Source of the DNA: Mammaliicoccus vitulinus
GTDB taxonomy: Bacteria; Bacillota; Bacilli; Staphylococcales; Staphylococcaceae
Assembly (NCBI RefSeq): GCF_029024305.1
Contig: NZ_CP118974.1
Coordinates: forward strand, 434,001-498,000
Length of the DNA: 64,000 nt
Direction of reading: 5' to 3'
Each line of letters starts with the position of its first letter. Position 1 is the stretch's first letter. The position numbers and the translations under genes are program-made. The notes under the pieces were generated by a model. It was given only the letters and a program-made list of their open reading frames with translations, was not told the origin of the DNA and ran no database searches. Below, one piece after another: positions 15,829 to 24,939 of the stretch.

Positions 15829-16527
15829 ATGGAACAAATAAATAATGAGACGTCTCAACAAAGAAAAAATGGGAAAGTTAAAGAAGCATTTAAAGATATC
15901 ATGCCTCTTTCTTTTGGAGAAGAAGTAGGGAATGCTGTTTCGCATGGTATTCCAGCATTTTTACTTTTATTCTTTTTACCATATGCAGCAGTAGAAAGTT
16001 ATAATAGTGATGGCGCACTTAAATCAACAAGTGTATCAATTTATATTATTAGCATTATGCTTATGTTTTTATCATCAGCAGTTTATCATTCAATGTCTTC
16101 ATCTTCACCTCAAAAATATATTATGAGAATTATTGATCATAGTATGATTTATATAGCTATTTGCGGAACTTATACACCAATTGCTTTAGCATTAGTAGGC
16201 GGATGGCTAGGTTGGTTTATTATGGCTGTACAATGGGGTATTACCATTTGGGGCATTGTTTATAAATCTACAGCTAAAAATGTAAATCATAAATTGAGTT
16301 TGGCCATGTATTTAATAATGGGTTGGATGGGTGTGCTCATGTTACCAGCAATTATTAACAAAACTTCATTAATATTTATGTTATTCATACTATTTGGTGG
16401 CCTTAGTTATACAATAGGTGCTTGGTTCTATGCTCAAAAAGATAAAAAGTACTTCCATATGATTTGGCACTTCTTCATTCTTATTGCTTCAATATTTCAT
16501 TTTCTAGCAATTATGTACTATATGTAG
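15829..16527 (+). CDS. Hemolysin III family membrane homeostasis protein (TrhA/YqfA, PAQR)
   Basis: 232 residues with seven predicted helices. The family motifs are seen: SFGEEVGNAVSHGIPA near the first helix, SSAVYHSM (family SxxYH), RIIDHSMIYIAICGTYTPIAL, and MIWHFFILIASIFHF near the end; the His and Asp residues form the PAQR metal site. Bacterial members affect membrane energetics, and the hemolysin name is historical. An unusually long polar N-terminus (about 25 residues) precedes the domain. It follows the uridylyltransferase and is 9 bases from the next small gene. Confidence 0.87.
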   Translation: MEQINNETSQQRKNGKVKEAFKDIMPLSFGEEVGNAVSHGIPAFLLLFFLPYAAVESYNSDGALKSTSVSIYIISIMLMFLSSAVYHSMSSSSPQKYIMRIIDHSMIYIAICGTYTPIALALVGGWLGWFIMAVQWGITIWGIVYKSTAKNVNHKLSLAMYLIMGWMGVLMLPAIINKTSLIFMLFILFGGLSYTIGAWFYAQKDKKYFHMIWHFFILIASIFHFLAIMYYM

Positions 16528-16536
16528 GAGGTAAAA

Positions 16537-16779
16537 ATGAACTATCGTTTGTATTACACCGTGCTTACTATTATTGTTTTAATTCAAGGTTATTTCTTTT
16601 ATTACTTTGTATTTACTGATGGCAAACAAGCTGGGTTACAGTTTATGGGGTTCATTTCTCTGATATTCGGTTTAATATTAGTCTATATCATCATAATGTT
16701 AGTTAAACATCAACGAAGAAATAATAGCCAAAAGTTCAATGAACATATTAATAAAGGCGAAAAAAGACGATTAAAATAG
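16537..16779 (+). CDS. Small two-helix membrane protein, function unknown
   Basis: 80 residues. Two transmembrane helices (about 5-25 and 37-58) are followed by a basic tail (KHQRRNNSQKFNEHINKGEKRRLK) that should lie in the cytoplasm. Good Shine-Dalgarno (TAGGAGGT) and 9-base spacing behind the hemolysin III-like gene make it a real, co-transcribed gene. I do not recognise a family with a known function. A strong terminator follows. Confidence 0.7.
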   Translation: MNYRLYYTVLTIIVLIQGYFFYYFVFTDGKQAGLQFMGFISLIFGLILVYIIIMLVKHQRRNNSQKFNEHINKGEKRRLK

Positions 16780-16786
16780 CGCGAAT

Positions 16787-16833
16787 AAGAACGATCAACT
16801 AAGAAAAAATTCATTAGTTGATCGTTCTTTTGT
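16787..16833 (+). terminator. Terminator of the uridylyltransferase-TrhA operon
   Basis: AAGAACGATCAACTAA pairs with TTAGTTGATCGTTCTT, followed by a T-rich tract. Confidence 0.9.
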
Positions 16834-16902
16834 TAGATTTTTATAAAACGGGTAAATAAATAGTATTAAGAAAGTTATCGATATGAATAGGGGGATATAA
16901 TC

Positions 16903-17304
16903 ATGTCAGATGAAAAAAAGTTTGAAGCATTCCACCGTGAGCAGTTAAATAAGAACGAAGAGATACAAAGTGAGACAGTTAAAGATAGAAGTGGTCACAA
17001 AATAGACCAGGCCGATGATAATTTCTTAGATATGAGTCAAAGTGAAATTAAAGGTAAAAATCAAATTGAAAAGAAATTATTAGAGCAATTAGATGAACTT
17101 GTGCAGCAAGGTGCTACATTAGAAAGACAAGAAGAAGTTACAGAATTGCATAGAGAATGGCTTACTTATAGTTGGCCGAATTATACAGAAGATAAACATT
17201 TAGAAATCATAAATATGTATGAAGCGGATGAAAGGTATCGTGATTATTTTGGTGAAGATAGAACACAAGAATTAATTACGGCAGTCAAACACGTATTGCT
17301 TTAA
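16903..17304 (+). CDS. Stand-alone TipAS-type antibiotic-recognition domain protein
   Basis: 133 residues. The C-terminal half (HREWLTYSWPNYTEDKH, then MYEADERYRDYFGE, about 83-117) carries the TipAS signature: in MerR-family TipA this helical domain binds thiopeptides. Here the N-terminal 55 residues are polar and charged, with no MerR helix-turn-helix, so the protein is not itself a TipA-like regulator. It could sequester a drug or a related ligand; that is inference. GGGGGATATAATC precedes the ATG. Single-gene transcript with its own terminator, upstream of an amidohydrolase and an MFS pump. Confidence 0.75.
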   Translation: MSDEKKFEAFHREQLNKNEEIQSETVKDRSGHKIDQADDNFLDMSQSEIKGKNQIEKKLLEQLDELVQQGATLERQEEVTELHREWLTYSWPNYTEDKHLEIINMYEADERYRDYFGEDRTQELITAVKHVLL

Positions 17305-17315
17305 GTTAATTGTAT

Positions 17316-17345
17316 AAGACATCGATTTTATCGGTGTCTTTTTCG
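17316..17345 (+). terminator. Terminator of the TipAS-domain gene
   Basis: AAGACATCGA pairs with TCGGTGTCTT (one G-T pair), followed by TTT. Confidence 0.8.
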
Positions 17346-17398
17346 CTTTTAAATATGTAAAATTAACATAAGTCATTTTTAAAGAGGAGATGGGTCTG

Positions 17399-18988
17399 AT
17401 GAAGAAGTTATTTAAGAATGGAACAGTATACACAATGAATCATTCTGAAGATACATATGCAGGTGTTATAGTTGATAATGGAATTATAGAAGCAGTTTTA
17501 TCTCAAGAGGATCTGAAGGGGATTAATCAAAATGATTTTGAAGTAATCGATTTAAACGGGGGTACAATGTTACCAGGATTTGTTGAAACGCATATTCATG
17601 TTATGGGCACAGGTGTATGGTTATCTTCTGTTATTTTAAACGGTGAAACAAATATAGAGAACGTTAAAGAAAAAATTAAGCAAAAAGCTAAAACGCTCGA
17701 AGCAGGTGAGTGGTTAGTAGCTGAAGGATATGATGAAAACTTATTAAATGGTATTCGGTTAGATAAAAGCGATTTAGACGAGCTATGTAAAGATCATCCA
17801 GTGATTATTAAACGAGTTTGTCGACATGCAGCAATCGTTAATTCGAAAGCGCTCGAAGTGATAAACATGCAAGATGACGTAGAAAATCCTGATGGTGGAT
17901 CGTATGAAAAGCGTGATGGTCAATTAACAGGGTGGGTTTACGATACTGCTATGGAACCATTTGAAGAATTGGCTTCCAATGAAGATGAGCAATCACTCAC
18001 TAAACATTTAGAACGTGCTATTGATTATTTATATCAATTTGGTATAACTGGATCGCATACAGAAGACTTAGGTTATTACGAAGATTATAAAGATGTATTG
18101 AATGCTTATAAAACGGTTGTTGGAGATAAGAACAATCAAAGACCGTTTAGAGTACGATTGTTACGTCATTTTAGTGTTTATGAACAAATGATGGATGAAC
18201 AAGCTACCTTTGTTGATGGCTGGTTAGAACCTGATGCTATGAAATTCTATGCCGATGGTGCTTTTGGCGGTAGCACAGCCTTAATGAAAGAACCGTATTC
18301 AAACGATCCAACAGGAGAAAATTATGGATTGGCAATATATACACAAGAAGCGTTAAATGAAAAAGTTAAACTAGCTAGAAAATATGATGGTGCTATAGCC
18401 GTTCATATGATTGGTGATAAAGCTTGTGAAATGGTATTAGATGCTATTGAAAAATACCCAGCACCTAAAGGTTTAAGAGATAGATTAATTCATATTAGTA
18501 CTTTGAATGAAACATTATTAAATCGTGTTTCTAAATTACCTGTAATATGCGATGTGCAACCTCAATTTATCACGAGTGATTTTCCATGGGTTCAAGAGAA
18601 AGTTGGAAATGAAAGAGCTAGATATTTATATCCATTTAAATCAATGTTAGACTTAGGTATTATTATCGGTGGTGGATCAGATGCACCAATAGAAACACCT
18701 AATCCTATGCTTGGTGTTCATGCAGCTGTTAACAGACAATCTTATGGTGAAGACGGCGCATATTTTATTGAGGAAGCATTATCTATATTTGATGCAATCA
18801 GTTTATATACAACGCAAGCAAGTGAGATTGCACAAACAACTGATCGAACTGGAAAAATAAAATCTGGATATGAAGCGGATTTTACAGTGTTAGATAAAGA
18901 TCCATTTAAGACTAATCCAAAAGAGTTGGCGAATATTCAAGCAACTAAAACGATTGTTAATGGAAAAATTGTATATGAAAGAGTGTAA
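17399..18988 (+). CDS. Amidohydrolase, YtcJ-like
   Basis: Metal-dependent hydrolase of 529 residues, the size of the YtcJ group. The metal-binding HxH is His65/His67 in GFVETHIHVMG; FYADGAFGGSTA, AVHMIGDKA (catalytic His), and GGGSDAPIETPNP (the family Asp) follow in the expected order, and the C-terminus (KSGYEADFTVLDKDPF) closes the small beta domain. Substrate of YtcJ proteins is not settled. ATG at 17399 lies 9 bases from GAGGAG; an ATG three codons earlier overlaps that site. The MFS gene follows 3 bases after its stop, suggesting that the pump imports the substrate or exports the product. Confidence 0.85.
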   Translation: MKKLFKNGTVYTMNHSEDTYAGVIVDNGIIEAVLSQEDLKGINQNDFEVIDLNGGTMLPGFVETHIHVMGTGVWLSSVILNGETNIENVKEKIKQKAKTLEAGEWLVAEGYDENLLNGIRLDKSDLDELCKDHPVIIKRVCRHAAIVNSKALEVINMQDDVENPDGGSYEKRDGQLTGWVYDTAMEPFEELASNEDEQSLTKHLERAIDYLYQFGITGSHTEDLGYYEDYKDVLNAYKTVVGDKNNQRPFRVRLLRHFSVYEQMMDEQATFVDGWLEPDAMKFYADGAFGGSTALMKEPYSNDPTGENYGLAIYTQEALNEKVKLARKYDGAIAVHMIGDKACEMVLDAIEKYPAPKGLRDRLIHISTLNETLLNRVSKLPVICDVQPQFITSDFPWVQEKVGNERARYLYPFKSMLDLGIIIGGGSDAPIETPNPMLGVHAAVNRQSYGEDGAYFIEEALSIFDAISLYTTQASEIAQTTDRTGKIKSGYEADFTVLDKDPFKTNPKELANIQATKTIVNGKIVYERV

Positions 18989-18991
18989 ATT

Positions 18992-20326
18992 ATGAGTAAG
19001 AATAAAGGGATTGTGTTGGCGCTCGTACTTATAATGTTTATGAGTGCTATTGAAACTTCTATCGTGTCATTAGCAACACCAACAATGCAAAGAGATTTTA
19101 ATATTGATACAGAAGTCGCGCTAATCTTTACTGTTTATTTAGTTGCTGTCGTATTTATGACACCAATTGTTGGTGAATTAGTAAAACGTATAAATATTAA
19201 ATTGGTCGTGTTATTTGGTATATCAGTTTTTATAATTGGTAGTGTATTTTGTGGATTGAGTGAGATGACCAACAGTTTCCCATTGCTTGTCATCTCAAGA
19301 ATTGTGCAAGGTCTTGGTGCAGGTGTCATGATGACTTTAGGACAAGTTATACCAAAGCTAGCATTTCCTATACCTCAAAGGTATAAAGTAATGGGGATAG
19401 TTGGAAGTGTTTGGGGAATATCTAGTATTGTAGGTCCACTACTAGGCGGTGCAATATTAGAATCTTTAAATTGGAGCTTTCTATTCTATATAAATGTTCC
19501 GATAGCTTTAATATCAATGTGGCTTGTCATTAAATATTTTAATTTTGAACAAGAAACAGTTGAGAAAACGAAATTAGATTATAAAGGATTATTAATATTT
19601 TATGGTGTAGTAGCCAGTTTCTTATTAATAGTAGCTGAGCACATACCTTTTATAGTAAGAATGATTTGTTTCATCATATTAATTGCACTTGTTTTCAGTT
19701 TATATAAAGTAGAAACAAGTATCAAAAATCCATTCGTTCCGATTGAAGCATTCAACAGGAAAATAATCTTAGTACTATTTACAGACTTAATATATTCTAC
19801 GATGTTGATGGGGTATACTATTTTTATGCCGATATATTTGCAGAATGAACAAGGCTTTTCACCTTTACAAAGTGGGTTAACGATATTCCCTATGTCAGTA
19901 GGTTGGCTATTTATTACATTCATATTAGGTAGATTAGATAAATTAAAACTAAAATTTATTTATATGCTTGCATTCTTAGCGATGTTTGTAGGCAGCTTCG
20001 CAATGTTAACTGGCGTAGAATGGATTGTAATTATCCCATTCGCAGTATTTGTCATGGGTATATCTTTCGGAACAGTATATACAAAAGACGTAGTGGTCGT
20101 TCAAGAAGAAGCACCATCACAACAACTAGGATCAATGATGTCGATTTACACACTATTTAAAACAATTGGAAGCACAACGGGATCGTTAATTGTAGCTTCA
20201 ATATATGTATTAGATCTTTCTTTTTTAAATTATGGTATTCAAAACATTATGCTTTATATGATGCTCGTTGCTGTAACATTAACGATTGCATGGTCAATCA
20301 TTTTTAAAGAAACAAAAAGTATTTAA
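18992..20326 (+). CDS. MFS transporter (DHA2-like drug/proton antiporter)
   Basis: 444 residues, 12-14 predicted helices. The first loops carry QGLGAGVMMTLGQ and SIVGPLLGGAILESLNWSFLFYINVPIA, the motif C/D region typical of proton-driven multidrug exporters of the EmrB/QacA group. Shorter than typical DHA2 pumps (about 480-510). Start is 3 bases after the amidohydrolase stop with no separate Shine-Dalgarno beyond the end of that gene, so translation is probably coupled. Substrate unknown; the coupling to an amidohydrolase makes a metabolite transporter as likely as a drug pump. Confidence 0.82.
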   Translation: MSKNKGIVLALVLIMFMSAIETSIVSLATPTMQRDFNIDTEVALIFTVYLVAVVFMTPIVGELVKRINIKLVVLFGISVFIIGSVFCGLSEMTNSFPLLVISRIVQGLGAGVMMTLGQVIPKLAFPIPQRYKVMGIVGSVWGISSIVGPLLGGAILESLNWSFLFYINVPIALISMWLVIKYFNFEQETVEKTKLDYKGLLIFYGVVASFLLIVAEHIPFIVRMICFIILIALVFSLYKVETSIKNPFVPIEAFNRKIILVLFTDLIYSTMLMGYTIFMPIYLQNEQGFSPLQSGLTIFPMSVGWLFITFILGRLDKLKLKFIYMLAFLAMFVGSFAMLTGVEWIVIIPFAVFVMGISFGTVYTKDVVVVQEEAPSQQLGSMMSIYTLFKTIGSTTGSLIVASIYVLDLSFLNYGIQNIMLYMMLVAVTLTIAWSIIFKETKSI

Positions 20327-20359
20327 CGAAGAAAACTCATCTAAAGGGAGTAACAATGT

Positions 20360-20827
20360 ATGAAAAGGAAAAATAAGCGCTTTGATGTTTTTCAATTATT
20401 GTCCATATTGATTATTATAAGTATTTTCACATTGTCTGGTGCAGTTTTCATTGTGTTACTTTCATTTGGTATGTTCGGTTTAAGTAGAATTTTAATTTAT
20501 TATGGTTTGGCTGAATTTAATTACAACAAAAGTATGATTGATAACTTGTTCTATTACGGTAGTTATATACTGTTTGGTTATTTTACTTTAGTGGCTATTG
20601 AATTTTTATTAGACAGATTTAAAAATAAATTAAATGATAATCCGTATTTTAAAGGTATGACCTTTCATTTATTAACCATTACTGTTAGCACATTTATGTT
20701 TTATTTCACAGTCCATATTTATTATTCACAAATCAAAATTGAGTTTTGGGTAATTTTAATTATTATTACGATTCTCTATATATGTACTGAGATATTCTAT
20801 CCAGATAGCAAAAATTTAAATAGATGA
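20360..20827 (+). CDS. Four-helix membrane protein, function unknown
   Basis: 155 residues with four predicted membrane helices (about 12-40, 60-83, 95-115, 122-142) joined by short loops; the N-terminus is basic (KRKNKRFD). Likely Shine-Dalgarno AAGGGAG about 12 bases before ATG. It follows the MFS gene by 33 bases and probably shares its transcript. Resembles small uncharacterised staphylococcal membrane proteins, without a family I can name. Confidence 0.6.
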   Translation: MKRKNKRFDVFQLLSILIIISIFTLSGAVFIVLLSFGMFGLSRILIYYGLAEFNYNKSMIDNLFYYGSYILFGYFTLVAIEFLLDRFKNKLNDNPYFKGMTFHLLTITVSTFMFYFTVHIYYSQIKIEFWVILIIITILYICTEIFYPDSKNLNR

Positions 20828-20897
20828 AACATTTATTTTGATTTCCGAAATAAAATAGTGCATAATAGCAAAGGTATATTTGGAAGGAGTTGAAACC

Positions 20898-22367
20898 ATG
20901 AATGTTCAGGACATTTCAAAAGGTAAAAGAAATCTAGTTGTAGCTGTGATGTTAGTGAGTGCCTTTGTTGCGATTTTAAACCAAACTTTATTAAATACAG
21001 CGATACCTGAAATCATGGTACATTTAAAAATTGATGCTAACCAAGGACAATGGTTAATGACAGGATTTATGTTAGTTAATGGTGTTATGATACCAGCCAC
21101 TGCCTTTCTAATGGATAAATTTAATACAAGACCACTTTATTTAATGGCGATGATATCATTTACTATAGGTACTTTGGTAGCAGCACTTTCGCCTAATTTT
21201 AGTATATTAATGTTAGCAAGAGTACTACAAGCTATGGGCGCAGGTGTTATGATGCCTCTTATGCAATTTGTACTCTTTAATTTATTCCCAAAAGAAAAAC
21301 GTGGTTTTGCGATGGGTATGGCAGGTTTAGTTATTTCATTTGCACCTGCATTAGGTCCAACATTATCAGGGTATTTAGTTGATAATTTTAGTTGGAGAAG
21401 CCCATTCTACTCAATTATTCCGTTTTCAGTTGTAGCATTAGCTTTTGGTGCGAAATACTTAACAAACATTTCTAAACCAAAAGATGTACATTTAGATGTA
21501 CCATCTATTATTTTATCAACAATAGGATTTGGGTCGTTATTATACGGTTTCAGTAGTGCCGGTTCGCTAGGATTTTCGTCACCTATCGTTATAGCTTCAC
21601 TCATTATCGGTATTGTTACGTTAGTAGTATTCGTATTAAGACAGTTAAAACTAGAGACACCATTGTTAAATGTAAGAGTATTCAAATATAAAACATTTGC
21701 GTTAACAACGGTTATTGGTGTCTTCTCAATGGTATCTTTAATTGGTCCATCATTATTGATGCCAATGTATATGCAAGATGCAAGAGGTTATACAGCGCTA
21801 ATATCAGGATTGCTACTATTACCGGGTGCGATTATAACAGGTGTAATGTCGCTCGTAACAGGTCGATTATTCGATAAATATGGTGCGAAATGGCTAGCGA
21901 TTATAGGTTTCTCAATTATAACAGTCACAACATTGATGCTCGCATTCTTGAGCTCAGACACATCATTAGTATATTTAATTGTTGTTTATACAATTAGAAT
22001 GTTCGGTGTTTCAATGATTATGATGCCAGTAAATACAGCTGGTTTAAATGCGATACCGAATGAGGTCTTATCGCATGGGACAGCAATGATGAATACATTA
22101 AGAACAATTGCTGGTTCAATCGGTACAGGAATATTAGTAACAATTATGTCAATTGGTGCTAAAAACTTTAATCCGTCCCAAGAGCAATTAGAAACAGCTA
22201 GTGCTGGCGATAAAGCACAAATATTGCAATCACAAGCAATGATACACGGTATAAACATCGCATTCTTAGTATTAACAATCATTGTATTCTTTGGTGTGGT
22301 ACTTTCATTCTTTATTAAAACAGAAAATAAACATCACAATACTAGAATACCTAATCATTCAAAATAA
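20898..22367 (+). CDS. MDR family MFS transporter (DHA2, EmrB/LmrB-like)
   Basis: Drug/proton antiporter of 489 residues with 14 predicted helices. Motif C, ISFAPALGPTLSGYLVD, and QAMGAGVMMPLMQ are diagnostic of the EmrB/LmrB group; NQTLLNTAIPEIM near helix 1 carries the acidic-to-polar variant common in lincomycin exporters. ATG at 20898 follows GGAAGGAG by 9 bases. A hairpin terminator follows, and it is one of a duplicated pair bracketing element R2. The paralogue at 52509-53939 is clearly related. Drug specificity cannot be predicted. Confidence 0.85.
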   Translation: MNVQDISKGKRNLVVAVMLVSAFVAILNQTLLNTAIPEIMVHLKIDANQGQWLMTGFMLVNGVMIPATAFLMDKFNTRPLYLMAMISFTIGTLVAALSPNFSILMLARVLQAMGAGVMMPLMQFVLFNLFPKEKRGFAMGMAGLVISFAPALGPTLSGYLVDNFSWRSPFYSIIPFSVVALAFGAKYLTNISKPKDVHLDVPSIILSTIGFGSLLYGFSSAGSLGFSSPIVIASLIIGIVTLVVFVLRQLKLETPLLNVRVFKYKTFALTTVIGVFSMVSLIGPSLLMPMYMQDARGYTALISGLLLLPGAIITGVMSLVTGRLFDKYGAKWLAIIGFSIITVTTLMLAFLSSDTSLVYLIVVYTIRMFGVSMIMMPVNTAGLNAIPNEVLSHGTAMMNTLRTIAGSIGTGILVTIMSIGAKNFNPSQEQLETASAGDKAQILQSQAMIHGINIAFLVLTIIVFFGVVLSFFIKTENKHHNTRIPNHSK

Positions 22368-22375
22368 GATTTCAA

Positions 22376-22401
22376 AAACCACCTCGTTAAATAGGTGGTT
22401 T
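22376..22401 (+). terminator. Terminator hairpin of the MDR pump, left copy of a duplicated pair
   Basis: AAACCACCT pairs with AGGTGGTTT around CGTTAAAT. A near-identical 26-bp copy (two differences) is found at 22817-22842 beyond element R2. Confidence 0.78.
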
Positions 22402-22816
22402 CAGACTGTCGACAAAGTCACTTAAAGTGAACTTGTTGGCAGTTTTTTTATTTTAAAATCTTACGATTTTGAAAGTGCATGCTTGCCTGGGGTATGGCTC
22501 GAGCCTGTAGTCTCTCACGCATACTATTCCCCCGGGCGTCAGCACTTTGCAAAATCGTAAAGGACAAATTATAAAGATTGTTTGCTATTTATCATGTGGA
22601 CCTTCACTTGATAAATTCAAAATAAAATTTAACATAGAATCAACTCCTAAATAAAATTTCATCTACTCTATAATATGATTTTTTAATATTTGGCATTTTT
22701 TAGCGCTGACTCCTGCGGGAACAGCATGATTCGAAGACTACAGGCTGAGAACATGCCCGCGGAAAGCATGCGCATAAAAAAATGCCGGAAAAGTTTAAGA
22801 CTTTGTCGACACACTG
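22402..22816. repeat. Composite intergenic repeat element R2 (B module, one 41-bp unit, inverted A module)
   Basis: The same components as R1 in opposite orientation: hairpin B with T-run (22407-22448), module B core (22475-22545), one 41-bp hairpin unit, the 16-codon ORF on the minus strand, module A core (22703-22773), and hairpin A (about 22783-22812). Bracketed by two direct copies of the local terminator. Longer reading frames across it are chance products of the modules. Confidence 0.85.
22585..22635 (-). CDS. 16-codon ORF inside element R2
   Basis: Encodes MLNFILNLSSEGPHDK with a good Shine-Dalgarno (TTTAGGAG, 8 bases before ATG). Its last codons are the 41-bp repeat unit. The same ORF with conservative changes occurs in R3 and R4. 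Translation is unproven. Confidence 0.35.
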   Translation of the reverse strand: MLNFILNLSSEGPHDK

Positions 22817-22850
22817 AAACCACCTTGTTAAACAGGTGGTTTTTTTTGAA
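22817..22850 (+). terminator. Right copy of the duplicated MDR-pump terminator
   Basis: AAACCACCT, loop TGTTAAAC, AGGTGGTTT, then a T-run of eight. Unlike the left copy it has the full T-tract of an intrinsic terminator, so it is probably the original end of the transcript. Confidence 0.82.
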
Positions 22851-22935
22851 CATTAAACTACCTATTATCATAATTTTTTTGTTACACTAATGATAAAGAT
22901 GGATAGATAAACATTTAAGAAGGGGAGTCATAGCT

Positions 22936-23997
22936 TTGTTATCTGTAGAACAGGTTAAAGAACTTGTGGGAGCATTACACGATCCGATTGTAGATGTACC
23001 ACTTAAAGAAACAGGCGGTATTATTGAGGTAAGCATTAAAGAAGAGAAAGAACATATTAGTGTGAAGATTGCCATTGCTAAATTAGGCGGTCAACCTCAA
23101 TTAGATTTACAAATGGAGATTGTTGATTTATTAAAAGAAAATGGTGCTAAGACGGTTGGAATTAGATTTGATGAATTGTCAGAAGAAGCACTTGATAAAT
23201 TTAAAGCAGTTATGGAAGAACAAACTATAGAAGGATTACTATCTAAAGATAATCCTGTTGAATTTATAGCTATTGCTTCAGGTAAAGGCGGTGTTGGTAA
23301 ATCAACAGTCGCAGTCAATTTAGCAGTATCTCTAGCAAGACAAGGGAAAAAGGTTGGACTTGTTGATGCTGATATTTATGGTTTTAGTGTGCCAGATATG
23401 ATGGGTATCCAAGAAAAGCCTGAAGTAGAAGGTGAACAAATTATACCTGTTGAACGCGAAGGCGTTAAAGTTATTTCAATGGCTTTCTTTGTAGAAGAGA
23501 ATGCACCAGTTATATGGAGAGGTCCTATGCTAGGTAAAATGATCACAAGTTTCTTTACAGAGGTTAAATGGGGAGAATTAGATTATCTTATACTTGATTT
23601 ACCTCCGGGTACAGGTGACGTAGCACTTGATGTACATACAATGTTACCTTCTAGTAAAGAGATTATTGTTACGACGCCACATCCAACTGCAGCATTTGTA
23701 GCAGCACGAGCAGGTGCAATGGCTAAACATACAGATCATTCTATCATTGGTGTTATTGAAAATATGTCTTATTTCCAAAGTAAAGAAACAGGTAATAAAG
23801 AGTATGTGTTTGGTAAAGGCGGAGGCGCGAAGCTAGCGCAAGAACTTCAAACAACATTATTAGGAGAACTTCCTTTAAGTCAACCAGAGTGGGATGAAAA
23901 CAATTTTTCTCCTTCTATATATAAAGAGAATGAAGATTTAGGTAAAGTATATAGTCAAATTGCTAAAAATATAATCAATATAACAATGGAAGAGTAG
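22936..23997 (+). CDS. mrp: Mrp/ApbC family P-loop ATPase (iron-sulfur carrier type)
   Basis: 353 residues. An N-terminal MIP18/DUF59 domain (about 1-85) is fused to a P-loop NTPase with SGKGGVGKST (115-124), LVDADIYGFSVPDMMG and LDLPPGTGD. Members carry or insert iron-sulfur clusters. The CxxC that canonical Mrp/ApbC proteins have after NMSYF is absent here (NMSYFQSKETGNKEY), which I recall is usual for the staphylococcal version. Start is TTG at 22936, 8 bases from GGGGAG. KbaA follows directly, as in S. aureus. Confidence 0.9.
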   Translation: MLSVEQVKELVGALHDPIVDVPLKETGGIIEVSIKEEKEHISVKIAIAKLGGQPQLDLQMEIVDLLKENGAKTVGIRFDELSEEALDKFKAVMEEQTIEGLLSKDNPVEFIAIASGKGGVGKSTVAVNLAVSLARQGKKVGLVDADIYGFSVPDMMGIQEKPEVEGEQIIPVEREGVKVISMAFFVEENAPVIWRGPMLGKMITSFFTEVKWGELDYLILDLPPGTGDVALDVHTMLPSSKEIIVTTPHPTAAFVAARAGAMAKHTDHSIIGVIENMSYFQSKETGNKEYVFGKGGGAKLAQELQTTLLGELPLSQPEWDENNFSPSIYKENEDLGKVYSQIAKNIINITMEE

Positions 23998-24012
23998 TGC
24001 GGAGGTAAGCTA

Positions 24013-24657
24013 GTGACCTTAAAATATTTAATTCAATTTTATAGAAACACATTGCTTATTGGTGTTGTCGTTACATATATATCATCTTTGGTCTTTGGTT
24101 ATGATAAAGTGACGAAGTATTTATTTGCAGGAGATATTGGTAATTTTATTGCAGCATCAGTATGGTTTGTAGTTGTTGGATTGCTAGTTGCTACTATAAG
24201 TCAATTAGCATATTTCATCTATTTGTTTATAAACCAGTTAGGTATAGGTATATTTGGAAAGATATGGCCACATGTACAAATTGTCGTTACGATATTTGCG
24301 ATATTTGATTTAGTCTATTTTAGATTTTTAAGATTTGGTGGTACTGATCAAATACTTTCATTTATTTGGCTACCGATAGTCGTGATTATTTTTGCGATTA
24401 TTACAAGCAATGTTAAAAACAAACAATCTAAAAAGAATTTATGGATTCCATCTATGTTCTTTATGATCGTTATGACAACAGTAGAACTTATACCATTTTT
24501 AAGAGTGGAAGATACAAGTTGGATTTATTTAACGATATTTGGCTTATTATTATGTAACGCATATCAACTTATTACATTGCCGAAATTTAATGCACTGTCT
24601 TTAGAAGAAAGAAAAACAAAGAAACTAAATAAAGAGAATGGTATGAAAAGTAAGTGA
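24013..24657 (+). CDS. kbaA: KinB-signalling pathway activation protein KbaA
   Basis: 214 residues, six predicted membrane helices, matching Bacillus KbaA in length and in the central LFINQLGIGIFGKIWPHVQ segment. In Bacillus it supports KinB-dependent sporulation; staphylococci neither sporulate nor have KinB, so its role here is different or unknown. Start is GTG at 24013, 8 bases from CGGAGGT. It lies 15 bases behind mrp and shares its transcript; a terminator follows, then the rRNA promoters. Confidence 0.85.
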   Translation: MTLKYLIQFYRNTLLIGVVVTYISSLVFGYDKVTKYLFAGDIGNFIAASVWFVVVGLLVATISQLAYFIYLFINQLGIGIFGKIWPHVQIVVTIFAIFDLVYFRFLRFGGTDQILSFIWLPIVVIIFAIITSNVKNKQSKKNLWIPSMFFMIVMTTVELIPFLRVEDTSWIYLTIFGLLLCNAYQLITLPKFNALSLEERKTKKLNKENGMKSK

Positions 24658-24665
24658 TTTATGAT

Positions 24666-24722
24666 GAAAAACACAAGATTAAAGGTTTATTACACCTGGA
24701 TTTTGTGTTTTTTAATTTTTTG
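24666..24722 (+). terminator. Terminator of the mrp-kbaA operon
   Basis: AAAAACACAA pairs with TTGTGTTTTT, with an inner AGGT/ACCT stem, followed by T-rich sequence. It isolates the operon from the rRNA promoters. Confidence 0.8.
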
Positions 24723-24743
24723 TAAAAAAGTTCGGTAATATCG

Positions 24744-24772
24744 TTGACTTTTAGAACACCACTTGATATTAT
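24744..24772 (+). promoter_or_regulatory. rRNA operon promoter P1
   Basis: TTGACT, 17-base spacer, TATTAT, about 310 bases before mature 16S. Confidence 0.8.
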
Positions 24773-24910
24773 AAATAGGTCGCTGAAAACGACAGCACAA
24801 CAACACGAACACAATTTAAAGTTTTTGTTAAAAGTGTAAAATTGACTCTTGTTAATACGGTTTAAATGTTATATATTTATAAACGTGTTAAAAAACAGTT
24901 AAGAAATAAG

Positions 24911-24939
24911 TTGAAAACAATCATTGTTTTTAGTACAAT
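24911..24939 (+). promoter_or_regulatory. rRNA operon promoter P2
   Basis: TTGAAA, exactly 17 bases, TACAAT. Tandem with P1, as is usual for staphylococcal rrn operons. The 24940-25078 leader contains processing and antitermination sequences but no gene. Confidence 0.8.

Noticed and set aside
22690-22890. Two overlapping ORFs of about 65 codons on opposite strands in element R2
   Set aside because: They run through module A and the terminator hairpin, and module A in the other copies does not keep the frame.
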